Source: Microvirga subterranea
GTDB taxonomy: Bacteria > Pseudomonadota > Alphaproteobacteria > Rhizobiales > Beijerinckiaceae
Assembly: GCF_003350535.1 (NCBI RefSeq)
Contig: NZ_QQBB01000003.1
Coordinates: 1 to 64,000 of the forward strand
Direction of reading: 5' to 3'
Length of the DNA: 64,000 bases
Positions 25,543 to 33,791 of this stretch are shown here, in pieces. Position 1 is the stretch's first letter, and the number at the start of each line of letters is the position of its first letter. A program made the position numbers and the translations under genes. Under the pieces are notes generated by a model. It worked only from the letters and a program-made list of their open reading frames with translations, did not search any database and was not told the DNA's origin.

Positions 25543-27609
25543 ATGACTGAATTATTTAGGCGTTCGTCTCACGTGCTTGGTGCAGTGCTCGCTGGAGTAC
25601 TCGGAGGCTCCTCAATCGCGCAGGAGCCACAACACTTCAGTCCCAAGGGAAAGATGCCCTCGCGCTACACGGTCGAGGCTCAACAGCAGCAGCGGCGCAT
25701 CTTGCCCCTTGCTGACACGCAGGACTTCCAGGAAGCGAAACGTGGGTTCATTGCTGCGCCCCCCTACCGCAAGATCATGAATGACGAGGGCGGGGTCGCC
25801 TGGGACATCGATAACTGGGCCTTCCTCCTAGGTGGGAAAGACTACGACAGCATCCATCCCTCCTTGCAGCGTCAGGCTCTGCTCAATATGGAGTATGGCC
25901 TGTTCGAGGTTGTGCCGGGCATCTACCAGGTGCGCGGGTTCGACCTCGCCAACATCTCATTCATCCGGGGCAATACCGGGTGGATCGTGATCGATCCGCT
26001 GACGGTCAAGGAGACGTCGCGGGCTGCCCTCAGGTTCATCAACGAAAAGCTCGGCGCGCGTCCTGTCGTGGCAGTGATCATTTCCCATTCCCATGCCGAC
26101 CATTTCGGCGGCATCCGAGGCGTCGTGGATGCCGCCGCACTAGCAGCCGGAACGGTTCAAATCATCGCTCCCAAGGGGTTCCTCAACGAGGCAATCGCCG
26201 AGAACCTCTATGCCGGCAACGCGATGACCCGTCGCAAGAGCTATACGTATGGCGACCTCGTGCCACCCAGCCCTTACGGTCAGGTGGATGCATCGATCGG
26301 CAAGGCCGTTGCGAGTGGCGATGCCGGCATCCTGCCCCCGACGAGGAGCATCGAACAGCCGATCGAGGAGTTGACGATCGACGGCGTGCGGATGGTTTTC
26401 CAGAATACCCCGGGGACCGAGGCGCCCGCGGAGATGAATACCTGGTTCCCGGATTTCAAGGCATTCTGGGCGGCAGAGAACATCGTCAGCACGCTGCACA
26501 ACATCTTAACGCTACGGGGAGCGCCGGTCCGTGATGCATTGGCCTGGTCGCAATACATCAACGCTGCGCTCTATCAGTTTGGCGGCCAGGCTGAAGTGAT
26601 GTTCGCGTCCCACAGTTGGCCGCGTTGGGGAAAAGAGCGGATTACCGAGGTGATGCGTGGCCAACGAGACATGTATGCGAACCTGAACAATCAGGTGCTG
26701 CACTTGGCCAACAGTGGCGTGACGATCAACCAGATCCACAACGTCTACGAGCCCCCCAAGAGTCTGCAGGAGCTATGGTACGACCGCGGTTATCACGGCT
26801 CCTACCTTCATAACAGCCGTGCCGTGATCCAACGCTATCTCGGCTTCTGGGACCTGAATCCGGCAACACTGGTTCCGCTGTCGCCGGAAGATTCCGCGCC
26901 GCTGTACATCGAAATGATGGGCGGTGCCGGGAAGGTGATGGCGAAGGGGCAGGAACTTTACAATCAGGGTGAGTATCGCCTCGCAACGGAAATTCTCAAC
27001 AAACTGGTCTACGCGGAACCGGGCAACCAGGACGCAAAAGACCTCCTCGCCGACACCTATGAGCAGATGGGCTATCAGTTCGAGAGCCCAAGCCTGCGCA
27101 ACAGCTTCCTGGCAGGCGCCAAGGAACTGCGTGATGGCGTCATTGCCGTAAAGGCTGCAAAAGCGGGCAGCCCTGATTTCGTGCGGGGAACCAGCACTGA
27201 GCAGTTCCTCAATTACCTCGCCATCCAGATGGATAGCCGCAAAGCCGAGGGCATGAAGTTCAAGATCAACCTCTCGACGCCCGATAACGGCGAGAGGTTT
27301 GTCACCGAGATGAGCAATGCCACACTGACGACGATTGCCGGCTATCAGGCCAGTGATGCCGATCTGACGATCACGATCGATCGCCGCGAGCTCGAGGACG
27401 TGATGATCGGAGCGGCGAAGCTGGCAGACAAAGTCGCCGCTGGTAAGGCCAAACTGGAGGGCAATCCGCAGGTCCTCACGCAGCTTGGCTCGACCATGGT
27501 CACGTTTGACAACTGGTTCGAAGTTTTGCCGAGTACGAAGAAGGAGGCTGGATTGTCTCCCAAGACCGAACTCTTGCAGGACGATGCGACCTACTACGAG
27601 GGGCCCTAG
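25543..27609 (+). CDS. Exported alkylsulfatase (SdsA1/BDS1 family, metallo-beta-lactamase fold)
   Basis: The 688-residue protein has a weak signal sequence (MTELFRRSSHVLGAVLAGVL, then GGSSIAQEP). The metallo-beta-lactamase domain carries SHSHADHFGG with ligands His182, His184, Asp186 and His187; NTPGTEAPAEMNTWFPDFKA near residue 300 and SHSWPRWG with the third-site His follow. A dimerisation domain and a C-terminal SCP2-like domain (FKINLSTPDNGERF, TITIDRRELEDVMIG) match the class III alkylsulfatases that cleave primary alkyl sulfates such as SDS by inversion. This class needs two zinc ions and no formylglycine, so it is independent of the FGE. It releases sulfate and fatty alcohol in the periplasm. 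Confidence 0.95.
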   Translation: MTELFRRSSHVLGAVLAGVLGGSSIAQEPQHFSPKGKMPSRYTVEAQQQQRRILPLADTQDFQEAKRGFIAAPPYRKIMNDEGGVAWDIDNWAFLLGGKDYDSIHPSLQRQALLNMEYGLFEVVPGIYQVRGFDLANISFIRGNTGWIVIDPLTVKETSRAALRFINEKLGARPVVAVIISHSHADHFGGIRGVVDAAALAAGTVQIIAPKGFLNEAIAENLYAGNAMTRRKSYTYGDLVPPSPYGQVDASIGKAVASGDAGILPPTRSIEQPIEELTIDGVRMVFQNTPGTEAPAEMNTWFPDFKAFWAAENIVSTLHNILTLRGAPVRDALAWSQYINAALYQFGGQAEVMFASHSWPRWGKERITEVMRGQRDMYANLNNQVLHLANSGVTINQIHNVYEPPKSLQELWYDRGYHGSYLHNSRAVIQRYLGFWDLNPATLVPLSPEDSAPLYIEMMGGAGKVMAKGQELYNQGEYRLATEILNKLVYAEPGNQDAKDLLADTYEQMGYQFESPSLRNSFLAGAKELRDGVIAVKAAKAGSPDFVRGTSTEQFLNYLAIQMDSRKAEGMKFKINLSTPDNGERFVTEMSNATLTTIAGYQASDADLTITIDRRELEDVMIGAAKLADKVAAGKAKLEGNPQVLTQLGSTMVTFDNWFEVLPSTKKEAGLSPKTELLQDDATYYEGP

Positions 27610-27673
27610 GGCGGCGACCGGTTCCTGATCATTGGATCGTGTCACCCTTTTTGAGCTTAGAGGAGGATCGGTG

Positions 27674-27958
27674 ATGAGAAGCCTGCTGGCATTCCTCGCT
27701 CTCGCCCTGACGGCGTCGGCCGCCACGGCTCAGGTCGGACCACCCACGTCGCAGCGGTCCTGCTCGGCCAACCGCCAACTCGTGCTGAAGGACGGTTCGG
27801 TCGTCCTCGACACCGGGCCCATGACCTACGCCCGCTTCGTCAGGAGCGGTGCGGAGTGCCTGGTCGATCAGTTCCCCGGGCCGGCTTGGGTGCCAAGCTC
27901 CAACAACCCACAATGCTTCATTGGATACAGGTGCAAGGACGGCTCCGACGACTTCTGA
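27674..27958 (+). CDS. Small exported four-cysteine protein, family A copy 2
   Basis: The 94-residue paralogue of the gene at 13944 has a signal peptide (MRSLLAFLALALTASAATAQ), the same four cysteines and an identical C-terminal block (PSSNNPQCFIGYRCKDGSDD). Differences concentrate in the signal peptide and a few surface-type positions. GAGGAGGATCGG precedes ATG 27674. It lies between the alkylsulfatase and HAD genes, so the two copies sit in different neighbourhoods. Both reading frames are intact, which argues that both are used. Confidence 0.82.
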   Translation: MRSLLAFLALALTASAATAQVGPPTSQRSCSANRQLVLKDGSVVLDTGPMTYARFVRSGAECLVDQFPGPAWVPSSNNPQCFIGYRCKDGSDDF

Positions 27959-28035
27959 CGCTGAGTTCGGGAGGATTGAGGATTCCTTGTCATGCTCCTC
28001 AACCGCGTCGCCTGTACCTCTGAAAGGGATTGACC

Positions 28036-29093
28036 ATGGATCCGATCGCATCCTCCGACATCAACCGCCGCGTCCTGTTCTCGACCTTGGCCCTGCTCCC
28101 TGCCATGTCCGGGCTGCTCCGTTCCGTTCCCGCAGTGGCGCAGGCACCAGCAGCCGGTGACCCCTTGCCGTCGTGGAATGATGGGGCAGCGAAGCAGGCC
28201 ATCCTTGACTTCGTGCGCGTCACCACCGATCAGGCCAGCCAGAGCTACGTCCGTCCGGAGGAGCGCATCGCAACCTTTGACCAGGACGGAACCCTATGGG
28301 TCGAGCATCCGATGTACTCGCAGGTCGTCTACTGCCTCGATCGCGTTCCGACGGTGGTGGCAAAGCGGCCTGAACTCAAAAATGCCGAACCCTTCAAGAC
28401 CGTTCTCTCGGGCAACCGGGCGGCAATGGCGAAGCTGTCGATGCGGGATCTCGAGAAGATCCTCGCCGCGACGCTGACTGGCATGACGGTGGATGAATTC
28501 AACGCCGAGGCCATGAAGTGGCTCGAAACGGCCCGGCATCCGCGCTGGCAGCGTCCCTACACCGAGTTGGTGTATCAGCCGATGCTTGAGGTCCTGCGCC
28601 ACCTGCGCGACAATGGCTACAGGACCTACATCGTGACCGGCGGCGGCCAGGATTTCGTGCGCATCTATTCGCAGCAGGTGTACGGCATCCCGCCCGAGCA
28701 GGTGGTCGGCACGGCCGGCGCAACGAAGTTCGGCTATGGCAAGGACGGCAAGCCGTTCCTGACCAAGGAGCCGAAGTTGCTGCTCAACGACAACGACGCC
28801 GGCAAGCCTGAGGGCATTCACCTGATGATCGGCCGCCGGCCCCGTGCGGCCTTCGGCAACTCGAATGGCGACCGCGAGATGCTGGAATGGACCGCGTGGG
28901 GGATGGTGCGCGGCTCAAGATGCTGGTCCTGCATGATGACGCCACGCGCGAGTACGCCTACGGTCCGGCTGCGGGGCTGCCGGACACCCGGGTCGGTGCC
29001 CTCACTCCCGCGCTCTATGGCGAAGCGAAGAAGGATGGATGGTCGGTGATCAGCATAAAGGACGATTGGAAACGCATCTTCGCGTTCGAATGA
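28036..29093 (+). pseudogene. Exported HAD-family phosphatase gene with a one-base frameshift
   Basis: From ATG 28036 the frame encodes an N-terminal signal (RRVLFSTLALLPAMSGLLRS), then a HAD domain: ATFDQDGTLW (nucleophile and acid/base Asp), YIVTGGGQDF (motif II Thr) and FGNSNGDREMLEW (motif IV). After this motif the frame departs into a basic non-homologous tail ending at 29049. The correct continuation (GDGARLKMLVLHDDA, GWSVISIKDDWKRIF) lies in the next frame to 29093. The break falls in a run of five G at 28898-28902; a sixth G would restore TAWGDGARL. It could be a real mutation, a sequencing error or programmed slippage. All catalytic motifs lie before the break, so a truncated enzyme might fold. 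Confidence 0.82.
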
Positions 29094-29127
29094 GAACCCG
29101 GGCGCGGACAACCAATGAGGTCATCTC

Positions 29128-29397
29128 ATGGCGTGGCGTGGATTTCTCATCAGGGCATTCGCCGTCGCACTCCTCGCCCCCGGCGGCGGCGTGACTTGGG
29201 CACAGGATGCTCCGCCGGAAGACCTTGCGTCGCAACTGCGGTTGCAGGGTCACCGCTGCGATGAACCGGTGACCGCGCAACGGGACGCCCAGCTTTCGAA
29301 GCCGGATGAGGTGGTATGGAACCTGAGGTGTAGCAACGCCTCCTACCGAATGCGCCTCACGCCCGACATGGCAGCCCGGGTCGAGGCGCTCGATTGA
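29128..29397 (+). CDS. Small exported two-cysteine protein
   Basis: The 89-residue protein has a signal peptide (MAWRGFLIRAFAVALLAPGG, cleavage near WAQDA) and a short mature domain with one Cys pair (GHRCDEPVTAQ and NLRCSNASYRMRLTPDMAAR). This spacing resembles small periplasmic proteins of unknown function in rhizobia. It follows the HAD gene by 34 bp and may share its transcript. A 14-residue echo of its C-terminus occurs at 30053. Confidence 0.72.
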   Translation: MAWRGFLIRAFAVALLAPGGGVTWAQDAPPEDLASQLRLQGHRCDEPVTAQRDAQLSKPDEVVWNLRCSNASYRMRLTPDMAARVEALD

Positions 29398-29572
29398 TGC
29401 GCGATCGGCGGCAATGCTCCGATCTGTCAAGCAGATGGATTCCCTGGTCAAGCAGGACCGGATCGTTCGGGTAGCGTGGAGATGGCACGACCGGGTGCGA
29501 AGGTGGCCATCACCACTTCGTGGCGTGCAGGTGTGATCAGGAACGGGAGTATCTAACGCAAGGATCGCAGAC

Positions 29573-29923
29573 ATGAAAGCAGCAGTATTCGCCCTCAACT
29601 TCATCACGATCGGCATTCTCGGTGTGACTGCGGTGCAGGCACAACAGCCCGCAGGCAGCGCCGGGAAGGCCGCTGACGCGAAGAAGCCCCTGACGGAATG
29701 GACCTGTGCCGACTTCATGGGCGCCGACGACACATTCAGGCCGAAGCTCGTCTATTGGGCGACCGCCTATTCCAAGGCCGGAAAACCGGAAGCCGCCATC
29801 GTCGATGTCAGAGGAACTGAAAGTGTCGTCCCGATCGTCGCCGAGGAGTGCAGGAAGACGCCACAGGAGACTTTCCTGCAAAAACTTGATGCGGCATGGA
29901 AGAGCTTCGAAAAGAAGCTTTGA
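29573..29923 (+). CDS. HdeA-like periplasmic acid-stress chaperone
   Basis: The 116-residue protein has a signal peptide (MKAAVFALNFITIGILGVTA, then VQAQQP) and an HdeA-type domain. The two HdeA cysteines are at LTEWTCADFMGADD and VAEECRKTP, with the helical segment between them (FRPKLVYWATAYSKAGK). HdeA proteins unfold at low pH and protect other periplasmic proteins. Length and disulfide spacing agree with the family. Direct repeats GTCAAGCAG at 29426 and 29447 lie upstream. Its presence beside exported hydrolases that release sulfate, and with it acid, is suggestive. That link is inference. Confidence 0.85.
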   Translation: MKAAVFALNFITIGILGVTAVQAQQPAGSAGKAADAKKPLTEWTCADFMGADDTFRPKLVYWATAYSKAGKPEAAIVDVRGTESVVPIVAEECRKTPQETFLQKLDAAWKSFEKKL

Positions 29924-30282
29924 TCCCGCGCGGCACAGCAACGATCACTGGGTGTATTGGCGCCAGTGCGATGGTGTCAGGGGCTCGCGCGGCGATGCTC
30001 ATCATGGTGTCGCCGCAGGCCCCGCCTGACCCACCCGACACAGCCCGAGGTCTATCGGATGTGCCTCGTGCCAGGGATGGCTGCACGGATCGAGAGATTT
30101 GTTCGTGGTCGACGGCGATGTCCTGGCTGGTCACGTCGGCGACGCCAGAGGTCAACCAAGCCCAGTACGTTCGTATCGCGTGCCCAAGCGTACATGGCGT
30201 CCTTGCTTCAAGCCTGGATGCCGCAAGAGCCCGGTCGGGCCGGCTTCGCGTTCGACGGAGGTCCTAATCAAGGAGATGAACC
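29924..30282. other. Gene-poor stretch with a short echo of the gene at 29128
   Basis: No full gene is supported. At 30053-30094 one frame reads YRMCLVPGMAARIE, close to YRMRLTPDMAARVE at the end of the 29128 product. This may be a remnant of a lost copy. The end of the stretch holds the AAGGAG ribosome site of the next gene. Confidence 0.35.
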
Positions 30283-31098
30283 ATGCCAGTGAAGCATCAC
30301 GCGTCTGATCTCATCCTCGTCGTCAGCCTCTTGTTCGCACCAGGCGTCGCGCTGTCCCAGGACGTGACGGCCAACCCGCAAGTGCCGATCAGGAAGGCCA
30401 TCGGCCGGGTCACGCCCACGGGCCCGGTGCCCTCGCTCGCGGTCCTCAACGCCACTGGCGCAAAGCTGGAAAATGGCAAACTGACCCTGACCGGCGTAGC
30501 CCCGAACTCGATCGTGTTCGCCGACCGGCCGGTGCGGGCGGCGGGTCACGTGATGACCGCGCAGTTCATCATGCAATGGGACGAAGGCAAGAATAACTTT
30601 GCGGTGGATCCGCCCAACGCCACCGTGTCCGTCCTGGGCGGTGATGGCTCGAAGGTGAGCGATGCCGTGGTGACCCTGAAATCGCCGAAGCTCGAAGGCG
30701 GCAATCTCACCTTCGACGTTGCGGTGCTGGAGGGCAGCCTGTCCGGGGCGAGCGGACCGGCGGCGCTGTTCATCGATCATTTCGGCGGGTTCGGCGGCGG
30801 CTTTGGCGGGTTCCATGGAGGGTTCGCCGGCGGCGATTTCCGCGGCGGCTTCGATCGCTTCGGTGGCGGGGTGGATCGCTTTGGCGGCGACCGCTTCGGC
30901 TATGCGCGCGTCGGCGATGTCAATGTCGTGCGCGGCAATTACTGGCACGCCCCCATCTATCACGGCGCCTGGTACGGGGCGGGCGCCACGGCGGCCGGCA
31001 TTGCCGCCGGGACCGCTCTGGGAGCAGCCGCGGCGGCATACCCGTACCTCGGATATGGTGGGCAGTGCGGCTATTACCCATATCCCCCGTGCTACTGA
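30283..31098 (+). CDS. Exported protein, family C copy 2, with Gly/Phe-rich insert
   Basis: The 271-residue protein starts at ATG 30283 behind AAGGAGATG. It has a signal peptide (MPVKHHASDLILVVSLLFAP, cleavage after ALSQ) and the family C beta-rich domain (KAIGRVTPTGPVPSLAVLNA, QFIMQWDEGKNNF, VTLKSPKLEGGNLTFDVAVL). At about residue 165 it gains a low-complexity insert (GGFGGGFGGFHGGF, then FRGGFDRFGGG) absent from the copy at 24424. It then resumes the shared YWHAPIYHGAWY block, adds an Ala/Gly membrane-like stretch and ends in a Tyr-rich CGYYPYPPCY. The insert looks like a flexible surface or matrix segment. Function is unknown. Confidence 0.82.
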   Translation: MPVKHHASDLILVVSLLFAPGVALSQDVTANPQVPIRKAIGRVTPTGPVPSLAVLNATGAKLENGKLTLTGVAPNSIVFADRPVRAAGHVMTAQFIMQWDEGKNNFAVDPPNATVSVLGGDGSKVSDAVVTLKSPKLEGGNLTFDVAVLEGSLSGASGPAALFIDHFGGFGGGFGGFHGGFAGGDFRGGFDRFGGGVDRFGGDRFGYARVGDVNVVRGNYWHAPIYHGAWYGAGATAAGIAAGTALGAAAAAYPYLGYGGQCGYYPYPPCY

Positions 31099-31235
31099 AC
31101 GGACCTAGGGAACGACGGGCGGTTCGCCGCGGGACCGACCGCCCCATCGGTGTCGACCTGAGGCGCGACGAGAGAGTCATCCTTCCAGTCGCGCCCTGAC
31201 GGAGTAAGCAACCAACTCCGCCCGGGAGTGAAGCC

Positions 31236-32399
31236 ATGACGGTTAGCCGCCCCACCGTCTTTTGGGTCACGATCGCCATTATCGCCCTGCTGATGCTGGT
31301 GCTGTTGCGCGAGATCCTGCTGCCGTTCGCAGTCGGCATAACACTCGCCTACCTGCTGGCCCCGGTGGTCGACAGGCTGGAGCGGATCGGGCTCAACCGC
31401 TCGCTCGCAGCCCTGATGCTCGTGCTGCTCCTGGTCGTCGGTTTTGTCGGCCTCGTGCTGGTGATGCTTCCGGCGCTTGTCGGGGAACTGCGGTTCTTCG
31501 TCGACGAGTTCCCGCGCTATGTCACGCGGGTCCAAGCCCTCATGGCCGACGCGAACCGGCCCTGGCTGCATACGCTCATGGGTCAGGAACTGCGGATCGA
31601 GGAATCGGCCACTCACGCAGTGACCGCGATGGGGAGCGCCTGGCTCGACGAGCTTCTCCGCTCGGCATGGTCGGGTGGGAAAGCTGTGTTCTCCCTCCTG
31701 TCGCTGCTCGTGGTGGTACCGATCGTCAGCATCTACCTGCTGATCGATTGGGAGCGGATGAGCGCGGCGATCGACGGCTGTGTGCCCGCACAGCACCGCG
31801 AGGACGTCCGGGCCCTCGGGCAGGAGATCCACGGGACAGTGGCCGGCTTCGTGCGCGGGCAGAGCGTCATCTGCCTCATCCTGGCCGTGTTCTACGCCGG
31901 GGCCCTGCGGCTGACAGGCCTCCATCATGCCATCCTGATCGGCGTCACGGCCGGCCTGATCAGCTTCGTTCCCTTTCTCGGGCTCGGCGTCGGCTTCGTC
32001 GTCGCGACCTGCGTCGCCATCGCGCAGTTCTGGCCCGACTGGACGCCCCTTGCCGCGGTGGCCGGCACTTTCCTGATCGGGGAGATCCTTGCCGATTACG
32101 TGCTGTCGCCGCGCATCATCGGGAGCCGGGTCAAGCTCAACCCGGTCTGGTTGATCTTTGCCCTGTTCGCTTTCGGATACCTCTTCGGATTCGTCGGTCT
32201 GCTCGTTGCCATTCCGCTTGCGGCATCGCTTGGAGTCGTCCTGCGGTTCACGATGGCCCGGGCCCTGGCGGACGGAAGTCCGGATGCGGCCCCAACGTCA
32301 TACAGTGTGGACATCACCCGCCCGTCCCCGAAGCGAGCCGCGCCAAGCAAGCATCCGGGAGTGGTTAGCCCGAGTGATCCGCGTCGTCCTGCACGGTAG
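31236..32399 (+). CDS. AI-2E family transporter (PerM/TqsA-like permease)
   Basis: The 387-residue inner-membrane protein has about eight transmembrane segments and the AI-2E family layout. Segments I-III are near the N-terminus (FWVTIAIIALLMLVLLREIL), a soluble loop follows, then a PVVSIYLLIDWERM-type region and the signatures GLISFVPFLGLGVGF and DYVLSPRIIGSRVKLNPVW. Family members export small molecules, such as autoinducer-2 in TqsA, or act as sodium/proton antiporters. A specific substrate cannot be assigned. The start ATG is preceded by CGGGAGTGAAGCC. Transcription converges with the LssY-like gene. Confidence 0.9.
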   Translation: MTVSRPTVFWVTIAIIALLMLVLLREILLPFAVGITLAYLLAPVVDRLERIGLNRSLAALMLVLLLVVGFVGLVLVMLPALVGELRFFVDEFPRYVTRVQALMADANRPWLHTLMGQELRIEESATHAVTAMGSAWLDELLRSAWSGGKAVFSLLSLLVVVPIVSIYLLIDWERMSAAIDGCVPAQHREDVRALGQEIHGTVAGFVRGQSVICLILAVFYAGALRLTGLHHAILIGVTAGLISFVPFLGLGVGFVVATCVAIAQFWPDWTPLAAVAGTFLIGEILADYVLSPRIIGSRVKLNPVWLIFALFAFGYLFGFVGLLVAIPLAASLGVVLRFTMARALADGSPDAAPTSYSVDITRPSPKRAAPSKHPGVVSPSDPRRPAR

Positions 32400-32459
32400 T
32401 ACCGCTCGGGCCCGGGCGAAGACCCCAGGGCTATCGCTGCGAAGGCAGCGCATGGCCGG

Positions 32460-33296
32460 TCAATGTGCCTGGACCACAAGGCTGGCCAACGTCACTCGTC
32501 CGTCCGATGTGTAGTGATTGACATGCTCCGTGGCGAGACCTTGACCGGCCTGATACACCTTCACGTCTGCGACGGACCCGATGGTCTCCAGCTCAGCGAT
32601 GATGAAGTCGCGCTCGACATTGGTGTCCGAGTCCGTGGCATGGGTGATCTGGAACGTGAGACGGGTCAGGGACAAACCCGTATCCCTCGTGCCCGCCCCC
32701 ACCCAGAGAACCCGTTCGTCATCGGGTGGACGGCCGGTGTTCAGCCAGAAGCTTGCCGATCCTCCTGCCCACGTGCTCTCGGCCCGCGCGATGCTCAAGG
32801 ACCAAAACCGGATGTGATGGCGTTTGCGGGGGCTGTCGCCGATCGCCTTTTGAAATCCGATATCCTGGCCACGACCGAACAGATAGAGGGTGCTGAATGG
32901 GGCCGTGGGATAGGGCGAGTTGAACACGAAAGCCCGGATCATGCCCCAAGAGCTGGCCAAGCCCAGCCGGTCGGCCTCTGACCAGCCAAGAGCTGCGAAG
33001 GCCGCGCGAAGCTGTGCGAGTGTTCCCACGAGCGCCACGTTGACGGGGTCCCCCGGCAGTCCGTCGCCTGTTGTCGTGAAGCTGGGCACCCGTTTGCGAT
33101 GGAGGAGCTTGAGGCCCATGCGGATGATCCATGGGAGAATGACGTAGGCGCCGACTGCATAAGTCAGGCCTACCGCCAGAATCCATGGCAGCCTTTGGTC
33201 CGCGGTATCGAAGACCACGAAGACGATCAGCCAGACGGAGGAGACGCCCAGCCCAAGGATGATGAGGCGTTGTAGGAGGCGGTTCAGCCATCGCAT
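32460..33296 (-). CDS. LssY C-terminal domain membrane protein
   Basis: The 278-residue protein has two N-terminal transmembrane segments (LIILGLGVSSVWLIVFVVF and ILAVGLTYAVGAYVILPW). An LssY_C-type domain follows (PGDPVNVALVGTLAQLRAAF, ALGWSEADRLGLASSW, PFSTLYLFGRGQDIGFQK, RHHIRFW). The domain was named from a Legionella type I secretion-associated protein, and its biochemical role is unknown. The preceding minus-strand neighbour is the frameshifted exported gene, 34 bp upstream, so both may be on the transcript started at the 33.7-kb promoter element. Confidence 0.85.
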   Translation of the reverse strand: MRWLNRLLQRLIILGLGVSSVWLIVFVVFDTADQRLPWILAVGLTYAVGAYVILPWIIRMGLKLLHRKRVPSFTTTGDGLPGDPVNVALVGTLAQLRAAFAALGWSEADRLGLASSWGMIRAFVFNSPYPTAPFSTLYLFGRGQDIGFQKAIGDSPRKRHHIRFWSLSIARAESTWAGGSASFWLNTGRPPDDERVLWVGAGTRDTGLSLTRLTFQITHATDSDTNVERDFIIAELETIGSVADVKVYQAGQGLATEHVNHYTSDGRVTLASLVVQAH

Positions 33297-33330
33297 GACC
33301 CCAGCTCCGTCACGATCTACGCGGCCGTGA

Positions 33331-33593
33331 TCAGCAGTCCGTGCAGATGCCCTTCATGACCTCACGATCGATCTGCTTGTCCCGTTGTTCCAGTTGCTGG
33401 TCGGCAATCGCATCATTGGCCGAGAATTCCTTACCCGGTGGCGGCACCGTACTGCTGTCGAGCATTCGATCGCTGCGCCGGACGGGATCTGAATCTCTCC
33501 TGAGGGCGTAAAAGGTCCACTGCTGTCCTGCGCCAGAGCTGGAGCTGTGGCGATCCACACACTGAATGTGATGAGTCCAAGGGAATGGCGCAT
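33331..33593 (-). pseudogene. Small exported protein gene with a frameshift
   Basis: ATG 33593 follows a GGAGG site and opens with a signal peptide (MRHSLGLITFSVWIATAPALAQ). After QDSSGPFTPSGEI the frame becomes a low-quality basic sequence. The next frame over the same bases gives DPVRRSDRMLDSSTVPPPG and continues with FSANDAIADQQLEQRDKQID to CTDC, ending at 33331. The two halves together make one plausible secreted protein of about 86 residues. The shift lies between roughly 33475 and 33525. It could be decay, an assembly error or programmed frameshifting. A full copy of the 32-bp regulatory element lies 107 bp upstream. Confidence 0.7.
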
Positions 33594-33664
33594 CGCGGTG
33601 CCTCCAGAATGACGGCCTACCGTGCCCGGACGGCTGCCGGTCCGGTGAGTCCAGGCCCTCAGAC

Positions 33665-33732
33665 AGGATAGACCTTCTGGCCGCTGGAACCACTCAGGAA
33701 AAACCCTGGAACTGCCAGGGCTAGACCCTGAA
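33665..33732 (-). promoter_or_regulatory. 32-bp tandem element plus -10 box upstream of the small exported gene
   Basis: Plus strand AAACCCTG (33701-33708) and AGACCCTGA (33723-33731) repeat the element found at 18816 and 20764, again with 22-bp core spacing. Toward the minus-strand genes a TATCCT hexamer (33670 down to 33665) starts 30 bp beyond the element. The start codon at 33593 lies 107 bp away. Orientation and spacing match the response regulator promoter almost exactly. Confidence 0.7.
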
Positions 33733-33791
33733 GCGTCAGGAGAGAACCCTACTTGCCGCCTTGTGATCCGGAGGATGCCGAGCTGCTTCAA

